Shown: piece after piece, positions 43,533 to 52,313 of the stretch | Layout: each line of letters begins with the position of its first letter | Numbering within the stretch: the stretch's first letter is position 1 | DNA from: Phycisphaerales bacterium | GTDB lineage: Bacteria; Planctomycetota; Phycisphaerae; Phycisphaerales; UBA1924 | Direction: 5' to 3' | DNA length: 64,000 nt | Assembly: GCA_029260495.1 (NCBI GenBank) | Contig: JAJDDD010000020.1 | Span: 124,001-188,000 of the forward strand | The notes under the pieces: model-generated | Seen by the model: only the letters and a program-made list of their open reading frames with translations | Databases searched by the model: none | What the model was told of the DNA's origin: nothing | Position numbers and translations under genes: made by a program

Positions 43533-46172
43533 ATGCCCGACACACCCGGCCCTACTCCCCCACCAGGCTCAGACGGCGACCATCTTGAGCACGTCACCCC
43601 CGGCCTCGGCTCTCGCGCCGATATGAAACGCGCCGAGGCGGAGCTCGATCAGGGGCTCTTCCAAACCCGCTACCGTGAGGTCACGCTCGCAGCCATCATT
43701 TTCGGCGTCATCGTCGGCGTCGTCATGAACGCCGCCATCACCTACGCCGGACTCAAAATCGGCTTCACCATCGTCGGCTCATCCATCGCCGCCGTCCTCG
43801 GTTTCGGCGTCCTCCGCGGCCTCCTCCGCAAGGGCTCCATCCTCGAAGTCAACATCGGCCAGACCATCGGCTCCGCCGTCAACACACCCAACTCCGGCGT
43901 CATCTTCACCGTCCCCGTCCTCTTTCTCATCGGCGTCCCACTCGTCGACGGCCGCGCCCCCAACACCAACTTCTGGCTCCTCACCATCGCCTGCGTCACC
44001 GGCGCGATACTCGGCGGCGCGTTCATCATCCCCTTGCGAAAACAAATGCTCGATATCGAGCGCCTCCGCTTTCCCAGCGCCACCGCTGTCGGCGCCATCC
44101 TCAAAAGCCCGGGCGCCGGCGCCAAAAAATCCATCGTCCTCGTCGTGGGCATTCTCATCTCCGCCCTGCTCGCGGCGCCCTACGCACTCCCCGCCATCAC
44201 GCGTCCCGCTGCCCAGGAAGAACTCACAACACTCGTTGAAGAAGAAAAGTTCGACTACGAAGCCCTCCTCCGCACAGAGATGATCGCTTCCTGGATTGAG
44301 AATGAAGCCGCCCCGCCTGAGGTCATCAAGCACGCCACGCTTATCGGCGATCTCAAACTCGCCCGCGCCGCCGTCAACGCGGACTGCGAAGATCCGTCAA
44401 TCAGCCCCGCTAATCGCGAAGCACAACTCGACGCCGCCCGCGCCAACGAAGCCAATGTTGAGCGGGAGCTCGAAAACGCCAAGAAGGCCGCCTTCGCCGC
44501 CGTCGCAGCTGCCACAAAGAGCGGGCCCTACGCCGTCACGAACTACCAGGATGAACTCGCCAACCGCGCCCTCGCTGCAACCAACGGCGAACTCGAATGG
44601 GACGCACTCCACGCCACCCAGGCCGGCTGGGCTGCCCACCCCCTCCCCGGCTACGCCGATGTCAACATGCGCATGGGCGCCCAGGAAGAAGCCGACGTCG
44701 ATCACGTCGATTACGCCTACAACGGACTCGGCGGCGGCGACCCGGTCCTCTCCCGCAAGGTTGATCGCGATGGCAACGGCAAGCCCGACCTCCTCATCGA
44801 CGACGAAAACATCGACGCCGGCAGGATCTTCGGCCTCCCCGATGACATGCAACTTCTCTTCGCGCTCGCCCCCTTCGCGCTCGGCGCCGGCTACCTCACA
44901 GGTCGCGCCGGCCTCTACGTCCTCGCCGGCGGCGTACTCAGCTACCTCATCATCAACCCCGCACTCTTCAGCTTCCTCGGCGTCGTCCCCGAAACAATCT
45001 CCGCAGACCAGGCGCCCGCATTCCTCTATCGCGGCGTCAACCGACCACTCGGCATCGGACTCCTTCTCGGCGGCGCCATGATGGGCGTCATGGCCTCCGC
45101 GCCCGCAATCAAAGAAGCACTCAAAAGCATCGCCGCATCAGGCGGCGGAAAAGCCGCTCGCGATGAGCTCGGCATCAAAGTCCTCATCACCGCAGTCGTC
45201 CTCGGCGCCATCTTCCTCTTCGGCGCCGCAGACTTCCTCGCCGGCCGCCCAATCAACACCGCAGATCCCGTCTCCAATCAGGGCCCCGTCTGCGTTATGA
45301 CCTCAGTCAATGGCTACACCGTCGGCTTTGAATCTGAAGAAACGCTCAGCCAGTTCAATAACTTCTCGCAAGACGAGCAAAACCAACTCCTCAAACCACT
45401 CAAAGCAGACTCCCCAGGCCTCCTCGCAAAGTTCGGCCTCAACCGCCACATGCGCGCACTCATCATCGCGCTCATCGGCGCCGGATGGATATGGTTCGCC
45501 GGCATCATCATCGCCCAGTGCACAGGTATGACAGACTGGTCGCCTATATCAGGCATGGCGCTCATCACTGTTGTCCTTGTGCTCGTCTTAGCAGGAGTCG
45601 GAGATCAGCTCGGCGCCGTCATGATCGGAGCGGCGCTCTGCGTCGCCATCACCTGTGCCGCAGACATGATGGCTGACCTCAAAACCGGCTACATCGTCGG
45701 CGCTCAACCCAAACGACAACAAATCGTCGAACTCGTCTCCACAGGCGTCGGCCCCATCATCTCCATGTTCGTTCTCCTTCTCATCGCCGCCGCCAACATG
45801 GAGAAGTTCGGCATCCCCATGGGCGAGGGCACCGACACCACCGCCCCCCAGGCCCAGGCCCTTCAGGCTGTCATCACCGGCGTTCAAGGTGGCGAAATGC
45901 CTTACATGCTCTACGGACTCGGCGCCCTCGCAGGAGCTCTCCTCGGACTCGGCTCTTTCTCAGGGCTCGGCGTCCTCGTCGGACTCTCCATGTATCTCCC
46001 CATGAACTACATCGCCACCTACGGCCTCGGCTGCATCATCAACATGATCGTCGTCAAAGTGAAAGGCCGGACGTGGGCAGAAGAATGGGGCGTCCCACTC
46101 GCTGCCGGCTTCATCGTCGGAGATGCGCTGCTCGGCCTCTCAGTCAACTTCATCGTCCTCTTGCAAAGCTAA
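43533..46172 (+). CDS. OPT-family oligopeptide transporter with large soluble insert
   Basis: 879 residues with about 14-16 membrane helices, in the range of OPT transporters. Typical parts are N-A-A-I-T-Y-A-G-L-K-I-G-F-T-I near residue 69, N-I-G-Q-T-I-G-S-A-V-N near 107 and R-F-P-S-A-T-A-V-G near 180. About residues 230-440 form a soluble, mostly helical insert with E/A-rich segments and D-R-D-G-N-G-K-P-D, an EF-hand-like loop. Family members import oligopeptides or metal chelates. AGGAGGCG precedes the ATG. The next gene, a small membrane protein, is 22 bases away. Confidence 0.92.
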   Translation: MPDTPGPTPPPGSDGDHLEHVTPGLGSRADMKRAEAELDQGLFQTRYREVTLAAIIFGVIVGVVMNAAITYAGLKIGFTIVGSSIAAVLGFGVLRGLLRKGSILEVNIGQTIGSAVNTPNSGVIFTVPVLFLIGVPLVDGRAPNTNFWLLTIACVTGAILGGAFIIPLRKQMLDIERLRFPSATAVGAILKSPGAGAKKSIVLVVGILISALLAAPYALPAITRPAAQEELTTLVEEEKFDYEALLRTEMIASWIENEAAPPEVIKHATLIGDLKLARAAVNADCEDPSISPANREAQLDAARANEANVERELENAKKAAFAAVAAATKSGPYAVTNYQDELANRALAATNGELEWDALHATQAGWAAHPLPGYADVNMRMGAQEEADVDHVDYAYNGLGGGDPVLSRKVDRDGNGKPDLLIDDENIDAGRIFGLPDDMQLLFALAPFALGAGYLTGRAGLYVLAGGVLSYLIINPALFSFLGVVPETISADQAPAFLYRGVNRPLGIGLLLGGAMMGVMASAPAIKEALKSIAASGGGKAARDELGIKVLITAVVLGAIFLFGAADFLAGRPINTADPVSNQGPVCVMTSVNGYTVGFESEETLSQFNNFSQDEQNQLLKPLKADSPGLLAKFGLNRHMRALIIALIGAGWIWFAGIIIAQCTGMTDWSPISGMALITVVLVLVLAGVGDQLGAVMIGAALCVAITCAADMMADLKTGYIVGAQPKRQQIVELVSTGVGPIISMFVLLLIAAANMEKFGIPMGEGTDTTAPQAQALQAVITGVQGGEMPYMLYGLGALAGALLGLGSFSGLGVLVGLSMYLPMNYIATYGLGCIINMIVVKVKGRTWAEEWGVPLAAGFIVGDALLGLSVNFIVLLQS

Positions 46173-46194
46173 GGCAGCACACGGAGATACACCA

Positions 46195-47046
46195 ATGAAA
46201 CTCATCGGCAACCTGCTCCTCACCATCTGCCTCATCTCAGGCATGATCTCCGCCGCCACCGCATACTTCGCCAGCACCGACCTCGACCCCAGCGCTTTCG
46301 AAGAATCCAAAGACTCCGCCGGCGTCGTTCACTACGCACGCCTCGCCGCCCCCGCCGGCGCTCAGAAAATCACACAGGAAACACTCGACAACCTCCGCGC
46401 CCAATACGAAGCCGGCGATCTCACCGCCGAGGAATACACCAACAAGCGCCGCACGCCAGAACCTATCCTCAAAGATGATCTCCATAAAGATGGAACAGAG
46501 CTCACACCCGAGCGCCTCGAAGAACTCAAAGACGCTAAAGTCAAACACGTCTTCCTCAAGGAGTTCAGCTTCGCGCGCTGGACTTACTGGTGGGTCTTCG
46601 CCATCTCCGCCGTAGGTCTCTTCGTTGGCTCCATGCTCGTCCGCACTGCAAGCAAACGCGAAATCGCCGCCGCCGCAGTCAGCGCTCCCGGCGGCGGCGC
46701 TGCGATGACGCCCGAAGCCTCTCTTGATTCCATCCATGAAATCATCGCGAAGCTCCGCCGCGACCTCCCCGGCATCTCAGATGAACGCGAACGCCTCCGC
46801 ACCATCATCGCTCGTCTCGATGAAGCGCAGAAAACCCACATCGTCGCCTTCATCGACGCCCGCCCCCTCCTCGTCAGCAAAATGGGCTTGGGCGGCTACT
46901 CAGAGCTCATGGACCAGTTCGCCGCAGCAGAGCGCCAAATCAACCGCGCCTGGTCCGCCGCAGCAGACAACGTCTACATCGAATCCGAAATCTGCCTCGC
47001 CCGCGCCGACGAACTTCTCGAAGAAACCAAAAAGAAGATCCGCTGA
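46195..47046 (+). CDS. two-helix membrane protein linked to the OPT transporter
   Basis: 283 residues from ATG 46195 (CGGAGATACACCA upstream). One N-terminal helix (L-L-L-T-I-C-L-I-S-G-M) and one near residue 125 (W-V-F-A-I-S-A-V-G-L-F-V-G) enclose an external domain of about 95 residues that mentions tandem L-T-P-E-R-L-E-E-L-type helices. The C-terminal half is a charged cytoplasmic helical domain. No family recognised. Tight spacing after the OPT gene suggests an accessory or regulatory subunit, an inference only. Confidence 0.75.
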   Translation: MKLIGNLLLTICLISGMISAATAYFASTDLDPSAFEESKDSAGVVHYARLAAPAGAQKITQETLDNLRAQYEAGDLTAEEYTNKRRTPEPILKDDLHKDGTELTPERLEELKDAKVKHVFLKEFSFARWTYWWVFAISAVGLFVGSMLVRTASKREIAAAAVSAPGGGAAMTPEASLDSIHEIIAKLRRDLPGISDERERLRTIIARLDEAQKTHIVAFIDARPLLVSKMGLGGYSELMDQFAAAERQINRAWSAAADNVYIESEICLARADELLEETKKKIR

Positions 47047-47101
47047 GTCATAGCGTAATGACGGAGCGGTGCAGTTTGGTCAGCCGCGCCATCAGCAACT
47101 T

Positions 47102-49417
47102 CTACTTGAGTTCCCGCTCCACACGTTCAATTCGTGCCTGATACGGGCTCCCCCCAAGCGACTCATCAAGAAATCGCAGCCGGCGCACTTCGCGCAGAAT
47201 CATCTCGGTCCGCTCGCCATCATCATTGCGCTTCGCCAGCAGCTCCAGCATCCGGCTCCAACACGCCCAGTACGCCGCCGACCGATCCCCCGACGCCTCC
47301 AGCGCGCCGGCCAGATCGCGAAACTGACTGAACGCCTCTTCATCTTCGCCGCACGCCAAAAGCGCCTCGCCGCGCCACAGCAAATGCTCGCGCACCCGTC
47401 CCTGTTGCGCGATGAGTTCGTCGTAGAGTTCAACAGCCCGACACCCATCGCCCGCAAGTGTCAGCGCCAGCGCCAGGTCCGTGAGTGATGCAATTTTGCG
47501 CGCCTTGGGCGCGTCAGCCCCGCTCGCGAGCCGCGCGTCGATCGTCGCTGTTTGTAGGAATACCGGGGCAAGCGACCCATGTTTGCCCCCTCCATCTTCT
47601 GCCAGCGCGCGCACAACATTCTCACGAAGCGCGCTGGTGAGCGCACGCGAAGACCTAATTTCGCGCCCCTCCCCCCCTTTCGCCCACTCGGCTGCGCGCG
47701 CCAAAACACGCGCCGCCTCCTCAATTTGACCGAGCTCCGTCAGCGCCGCCACCTCCGCGTCAGCAGCCAACGTGCGCATGTCAATCGTCGTCACCGACAC
47801 CTGCGCTGTTCGTGCGCGCTCAAGCAACTCAACCGCAAGCTCCTCTCGCTGCTCACCTGACGAGCGCATCAACCGCTCGCGCGCGCGCTGCACCAGCCGC
47901 GCCTGCGCCGCAGCGGCGTGCTCTGATCCCGGCCCGATCGCCGTAAGCGCCGCTTCAGCCTCAGGTTCAGCGGCGTCAAGAAGGTCAGCAAGTTGCAAAC
48001 GCCACACATCAACCTCAGGCAAATGCGCAAACCGACTCGTACCAACGCGCAGCGCCCGCAAACGCACCGCTCCCGCCGTCTCGCCCGCCGCCGCCGTCAA
48101 ACTGCAAGCCGCGCGAATCGCGTCGACCGCAAAAGGATGGCCAGGCCCAAGATCGGCCAGATCGGCGAGCAGAGTTGCAGCGTCGAGCTGGTCCTGGAGC
48201 GGGGAGAGGGCGCCGGGCGATTGGGCGCTGCGCAGGAGGATGCGGGCGCGTTCCCAGCGGATGTCGGGGGCGACGGGGCCGAGGTCTTCATCCGTGCGCG
48301 CGAGAAGCGCGTCGAGCATCTTGATGGCTGCGGATGTTTCACTTGCGCGGGCGTGGGCGAGAGCGAGTATTGGCGGTGTCTGGGTAGATTCTGTGTCCAG
48401 ATGAATGGATGCGACTTTGTCGAGGACGAGGGCGCGGCGGGCGGCGTAGTCGCCGGCGATGCGCTCGTCGGTGAGCAGTTGCTCGTAGCGCGCGAAGGCT
48501 TCGGCGACGACTCGACGACGACCTGCTTCAGAACTGAGCCCGGCGGCGCGCTCGATGGTGAGCTGGAAGAGTGCGTCGGTGGCGGCGAGGCGCGCGATGA
48601 CGCCGTCAGCGGCGGTGAGGGTTGCTGTCTGCGGCGCATCGAGGGCTTGCTCGAGGAGGCGCACACCAGCCTCGGCATCCTGGGTGCGCCCCAAGGCGAG
48701 GCTGAGACCGATTGAGCTTTCGAGCAGAAGCCTACTGGCGCCGGCGCTGTTGGCATTCGTTCGAGCTTGTTCAAAGGCGGCGCGGGCTCGGTCCGGATCG
48801 CTCAGGATGAGAAGGGCAGCGCCGACGATCAAGAGCCTTTGCGCATCAGTGCGATCATCAAAGGGAGGCATCTCGCCGACGAAGACGATTGCCTGGCGCG
48901 CGTGCTCCTGGGCCATGGTTGCATCTGCGACGGAGCTGGCGAGGAGGATTGCTGAACGGGCTCGCACGAGCGGCAGGCGGCGCTCACCGAGATCGACGAG
49001 CAGTTCGCTGACGCGCTGCTGCGATTTTGGACTCTCTGCATAGTCCGGTTGACGCTGGATCGCGGCGGCGGCGGCTTCGAGTTGATCTCTGGCGCTCTCG
49101 AGGGCGCCAGCTTGACGGGCTGCCTGCTCGACACGAGCGATGTCTTCGGCGCTGGGGACGCCGAAGAGAAGGGTGAGGTCGAGCCCTTCGCCGGCGAGCT
49201 GGGCAAGGATTGCTTCGGCGAGTTCGATGCGAGCCTGGCCGATCCGGGCTGTGCCCGCAGTGGAAACGGCGCTCCGCAGTTCATCAATATGAGATGAAGC
49301 GTCTAATGTGTCTGTCGTTGTTGTCTGCGCAGAAGCATGTGCCATGAAGCCCGCGAAGATGCAAACACTCTGCGCCAAGCTACAAAAGGTGCGACGCGCC
49401 TTGCGCGAGCTGATCAT
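47102..49417 (-). CDS. secreted alpha-helical TPR-like repeat protein
   Basis: 771 residues with a signal peptide (C-I-F-A-G-F-M-A-H-A-S-A-Q). The mature protein is almost wholly helical, Ala/Glu/Arg-rich, with repeated A-R-A-A-F-E-Q-A-R and L-x-x-A-L-x-L-x-x-x-G-D-x-x-R-A-type units that fit tetratricopeptide or solenoid repeats. Its ATG overlaps the stop of the second ExbD by four bases (ATGA) behind GAGGCAAACC, so it is coupled to the ExbBD genes. It is probably the periplasmic partner of that motor-like complex. No enzymatic motif seen. Confidence 0.75.
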   Translation of the reverse strand: MISSRKARRTFCSLAQSVCIFAGFMAHASAQTTTTDTLDASSHIDELRSAVSTAGTARIGQARIELAEAILAQLAGEGLDLTLLFGVPSAEDIARVEQAARQAGALESARDQLEAAAAAIQRQPDYAESPKSQQRVSELLVDLGERRLPLVRARSAILLASSVADATMAQEHARQAIVFVGEMPPFDDRTDAQRLLIVGAALLILSDPDRARAAFEQARTNANSAGASRLLLESSIGLSLALGRTQDAEAGVRLLEQALDAPQTATLTAADGVIARLAATDALFQLTIERAAGLSSEAGRRRVVAEAFARYEQLLTDERIAGDYAARRALVLDKVASIHLDTESTQTPPILALAHARASETSAAIKMLDALLARTDEDLGPVAPDIRWERARILLRSAQSPGALSPLQDQLDAATLLADLADLGPGHPFAVDAIRAACSLTAAAGETAGAVRLRALRVGTSRFAHLPEVDVWRLQLADLLDAAEPEAEAALTAIGPGSEHAAAAQARLVQRARERLMRSSGEQREELAVELLERARTAQVSVTTIDMRTLAADAEVAALTELGQIEEAARVLARAAEWAKGGEGREIRSSRALTSALRENVVRALAEDGGGKHGSLAPVFLQTATIDARLASGADAPKARKIASLTDLALALTLAGDGCRAVELYDELIAQQGRVREHLLWRGEALLACGEDEEAFSQFRDLAGALEASGDRSAAYWACWSRMLELLAKRNDDGERTEMILREVRRLRFLDESLGGSPYQARIERVERELK

Positions 49418-49932
49418 TGGTTTGCCTCAATGACCGCATCGTTTGGCTTGTCAAAGGAAACGCTGGTGAATCCTGCCTGGCGAATCGCGTTCATCGCGCC
49501 AAGAGCATGCTCCCAGCGGGAGCCGGGTTCGGGGACAACGATGAAGCGTTGATCCAGATCAATGAGCGATCCACGAAGCGAGGTGAGCCCCTGGGTGAGG
49601 GCTGCGAATGTGCCGAACCCCTGCACATAGGGTGAATCGCTGGCGAGCGCGTATGCGTTCGGACTGTCGCTCACCGAATGCACGGCGATGCGGATGGGCG
49701 TTACGGGAAGCGAAAAGGGATCGGTCTGCTCGGCGATCTCCTGGGGGGCGGCGTCGGTTGGCATGGCGCGTTCGCGCGGGCGAAACTGAGCGACGAGCAT
49801 GAAATAGACGAGCAGGAGGAAGACGACATCAATCATCGCAGTGACGCTGAGCGTGAGCCTGGCGGCGCGTGCGAAGGTTCGGCGGCGCGAGCGCGGCGCT
49901 CGTGAGTGAGATCGACGCGTGCGTGCGCTCAT
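49414..49932 (-). CDS. ExbD/TolR-type proton channel subunit (second copy)
   Basis: 172 residues: a basic, Arg-rich N-terminus, one membrane helix with the ion-coupling Asp in V-T-A-M-I-D-V-V-F-L-L-L-V-Y-F, and a periplasmic domain. The domain is longer than the standard ExbD by a Ser/Pro linker. It overlaps the first ExbD gene by four bases (ATGA, with GAGGAG as ribosome binding site) and the following TPR gene by four bases. Confidence 0.9.
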   Translation of the reverse strand: MSARTRRSHSRAPRSRRRTFARAARLTLSVTAMIDVVFLLLVYFMLVAQFRPRERAMPTDAAPQEIAEQTDPFSLPVTPIRIAVHSVSDSPNAYALASDSPYVQGFGTFAALTQGLTSLRGSLIDLDQRFIVVPEPGSRWEHALGAMNAIRQAGFTSVSFDKPNDAVIEANQ

Positions 49933-50393
49933 GGCGCGAGCTCCTCAGCCTCGGGCGCCGTGACGAGATCAACCTGCATGACGCCCGCGAGCGAGCAGGC
50001 GGCGATGACCGGATGCACATTTTGATAGCGCTCATCCCGGGCTGCGCGGATCACCGCGACGAGATCGACATCACGAGCGCGCAGGGTTTGGATGAGATCG
50101 GTCAGGGCGGCGATTCCGGGTTCACTCCCTGCGAATGTGCGCACGCCGACGCGGTAGGCGCCGCCGAGTTGACCCTGCATATGCCGGGGAATAACGCTGA
50201 TCGTGATTTTTCCATCGGCTGGAATTTCGATGGTTTCGGCGTTTTGAACGGTTGGCAGATTCAGCTCAAAGTGCTCGGCGTTGGTGAGCTGCGCGACGAG
50301 GACGAAGAAGACAATGAGCAAAAAAACGACATCGACGAGGGGCGTGAGATTCGCTTCGATCGTGACGGGTCCGAGTTTTTGTGTGCGGGCCAT
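49929..50393 (-). CDS. ExbD/TolR-type proton channel subunit (first copy)
   Basis: 154 residues with the usual ExbD layout: short cytoplasmic start, helix N-L-T-P-L-V-D-V-V-F-L-L-I-V-F-F with the conserved Asp, and a periplasmic alpha/beta domain with G-K-I-T-I-S-V. Two ExbD genes in a row with one ExbB is a common planctomycete arrangement. Starts 26 bases after the ExbB stop. Confidence 0.93.
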   Translation of the reverse strand: MARTQKLGPVTIEANLTPLVDVVFLLIVFFVLVAQLTNAEHFELNLPTVQNAETIEIPADGKITISVIPRHMQGQLGGAYRVGVRTFAGSEPGIAALTDLIQTLRARDVDLVAVIRAARDERYQNVHPVIAACSLAGVMQVDLVTAPEAEELAP

Positions 50394-50419
50394 GCGTAGT
50401 TCTCGTCAAGCGAAGATGT

Positions 50420-51271
50420 TTATGCCGCCTCGGCGCCGTTGGTTGAGCGCACGGCGCTGCGCGGGGATGGCTTGGTGGCTGCGGCGTTGTCAGTTTCGGT
50501 TGTCAGGTTTCCGATGAGTCGCTCTGCGGCGAGGGCTGCTTCTGCGGTGAGTGCGTCGATGGTGTTGCGCACAAGCGCGTGGCCGGCGAGCGCGGGGATG
50601 GCGACGACGAGCCCCCAGAAGGTTGTGGTGAGGGCGGTGCCGATGCCGGCGGCGAGGCCGACGGGTTCGGGTGAGCCTCCGGCGCGAACGATTTCCTGGA
50701 AGGCGATGATCATGCCGTAGACGGTGCCGAACAGACCAATCATGGGTGCGACGGCGCCGATGATGTTGAGGGGTTCGATGCGGCGAAATCGCTTCATGGC
50801 GAACTCATCGGCGGCGTTGTCGAGGGCGCGGCGCATGGCTTCGACGCCGTGCTCGGATTCGGCGAGCGCCTCGAGAAGCACGCTCGCGAAGTATGAATCA
50901 TCCTGCTGAAGAAGCGCGACGACTTCATCAGTTTTTCCGTCGGCGAGAAGAGATGCGGCACGATCGTGGGTTTCGTCGGGCATGATGTCCTGGCGACGGT
51001 TTGTCAGCGACATGGCGGCGAGCAAGCCGAGCGAACTGAGTGAGAGCGCGAGCAGGAACCAGATGATGAGGCTTCCGAGCCATTCGATGCTGCCGTCGCG
51101 TGCGTCGTGCTGGATGAAGAAGGCCTGGGCGAAACTGGTGGACTGGCTGGAAGTCTGCGCGAAGGCTGAATGCGCGAACATGAATGCGCCTGAGCTGATG
51201 ATGAGCGCGAGACGAAGTGTTCGGGTGGTGCGGGGGTTGGAAGAGAGTTGAGTTCTTGAGTGAAAGTTCAT
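50420..51271 (-). CDS. MotA/TolQ/ExbB proton channel protein
   Basis: 283 residues from ATG 51271, which has GAGGTGA five bases upstream; the GTG at 51280 overlaps the vWA stop but lacks such a site. A signal-like N-terminal helix precedes a helix near residue 66-88, and the C-terminal part holds the two conserved helices with G-A-V-A-P-M-I-G-L-F-G-T-V-Y-G-M-I (MotA_ExbB signature) and A-L-T-T-T-F-W-G-L-V-V-A-I-P. It should form the pentameric proton channel with the two ExbD proteins. Confidence 0.93.
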   Translation of the reverse strand: MNFHSRTQLSSNPRTTRTLRLALIISSGAFMFAHSAFAQTSSQSTSFAQAFFIQHDARDGSIEWLGSLIIWFLLALSLSSLGLLAAMSLTNRRQDIMPDETHDRAASLLADGKTDEVVALLQQDDSYFASVLLEALAESEHGVEAMRRALDNAADEFAMKRFRRIEPLNIIGAVAPMIGLFGTVYGMIIAFQEIVRAGGSPEPVGLAAGIGTALTTTFWGLVVAIPALAGHALVRNTIDALTAEAALAAERLIGNLTTETDNAAATKPSPRSAVRSTNGAEAA

Positions 51272-51276
51272 CGGCG

Positions 51277-52281
51277 TCACCTCATGCCCGGGTTTGTTGG
51301 TTGGTTGAACTCTGAAGCGCTGATGAATCGGTAGCCGTCTTCGCCGCCGTGAAGGCCCCCGATGGCGCGGAGGAGGCTGCGTTCGTCCTGGCGGAGTATT
51401 TGTATCGCCTTGATGACGACTCGGCGATTATTCGCGCTGGGGCGAACGGGATTGAGCTCATCGAGGAAGGAGAGGATGGCTTGCGCGTCGAGGGGTTTAC
51501 CGTCAGGGCCGGTGAGCGCGCCGGCGGAGAGGAGGAAGATGGCGTCGGGCTTCATAGTGAAGGCGGCGCGGAGTGCGGGGCGCGGATCCGAGGCGCCGCC
51601 GAGGGGAGCGCGATCGAGCCAGTCGAAGATGTGCTTTTTGTGTCTGCGGGTGGCGTCGAGAAGGAGCGGGCGCGTTGAGCCCGGAGGGAGATTGGCGCGG
51701 ATGAAGCCGGCGCCGTCTGCGTTTTGGAAGAGCAGGACATTAAAGCGCTGTGTGGGGTGGAGCGCGGTGATTGATCGTTTGAGTTCGTCCAGGACTGCGG
51801 GCATGGATGTGACCATGGAGCCGGAAGCGTCGACGACGTAGAGGATGTCGCGGGCATCTGTAGCGCCGAGCCCGGAGAAGTTGACGGTGCGGCTGCGCTC
51901 GGGTGGCGCGGCGCGGAGCGGGTCGGCGTCGTCGAGTGTTGTTTGAGAAGGCGCTGCGATGCGGCGCGGTGCGGCGGTTTCGTTGAGAAGGGCTGAGAGA
52001 TCGACAGGCGGCGCGGTGGGTGCGGGGAGGGGGACGGCTTGTTGGGTGGTTTGGGAGTCCGCGGGTTCGGGGGCTGCTTCGACGACGGGGGCGTAGCTTG
52101 GCGCCTCGAAGCTGACCATTGAGGGAGGAGGCGCGGGGGGAGCGAGTGCGGTGGACCAGACGATGAAAAAGGCAGCGACAGCGAGGGCAGCATGGATGGC
52201 GGCGGAGAGGAGCCAGCCGGCGGCGAACTTGCGGGCGGCGCGACTGGAACGGGGCTTATTGGGGGGGCTGGCTGTGTTCAT
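51277..52281 (-). CDS. TonB-like anchored von Willebrand factor A domain protein
   Basis: About 334 residues from ATG 52281 (a GTG at 52293 adds four). A single membrane helix near residue 22-42 is followed by a Pro/Ala-rich linker of about 80 residues, as in TonB, but the C-terminus is a vWA domain: V-V-D-A-S-G-S-M gives the D-x-S-x-S metal site (about residue 151), and strands I-F-L-L-S-A-G follow. vWA domains bind protein ligands through a metal ion. Its stop nearly touches ExbB. A TonB/TolA-like role with a different output domain is inferred. Confidence 0.82.
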   Translation of the reverse strand: MNTASPPNKPRSSRAARKFAAGWLLSAAIHAALAVAAFFIVWSTALAPPAPPPSMVSFEAPSYAPVVEAAPEPADSQTTQQAVPLPAPTAPPVDLSALLNETAAPRRIAAPSQTTLDDADPLRAAPPERSRTVNFSGLGATDARDILYVVDASGSMVTSMPAVLDELKRSITALHPTQRFNVLLFQNADGAGFIRANLPPGSTRPLLLDATRRHKKHIFDWLDRAPLGGASDPRPALRAAFTMKPDAIFLLSAGALTGPDGKPLDAQAILSFLDELNPVRPSANNRRVVIKAIQILRQDERSLLRAIGGLHGGEDGYRFISASEFNQPTNPGMR

Positions 52282-52313
52282 GTGTCTGAGCACAGCTTAT
52301 CGGCGGGATGGAG

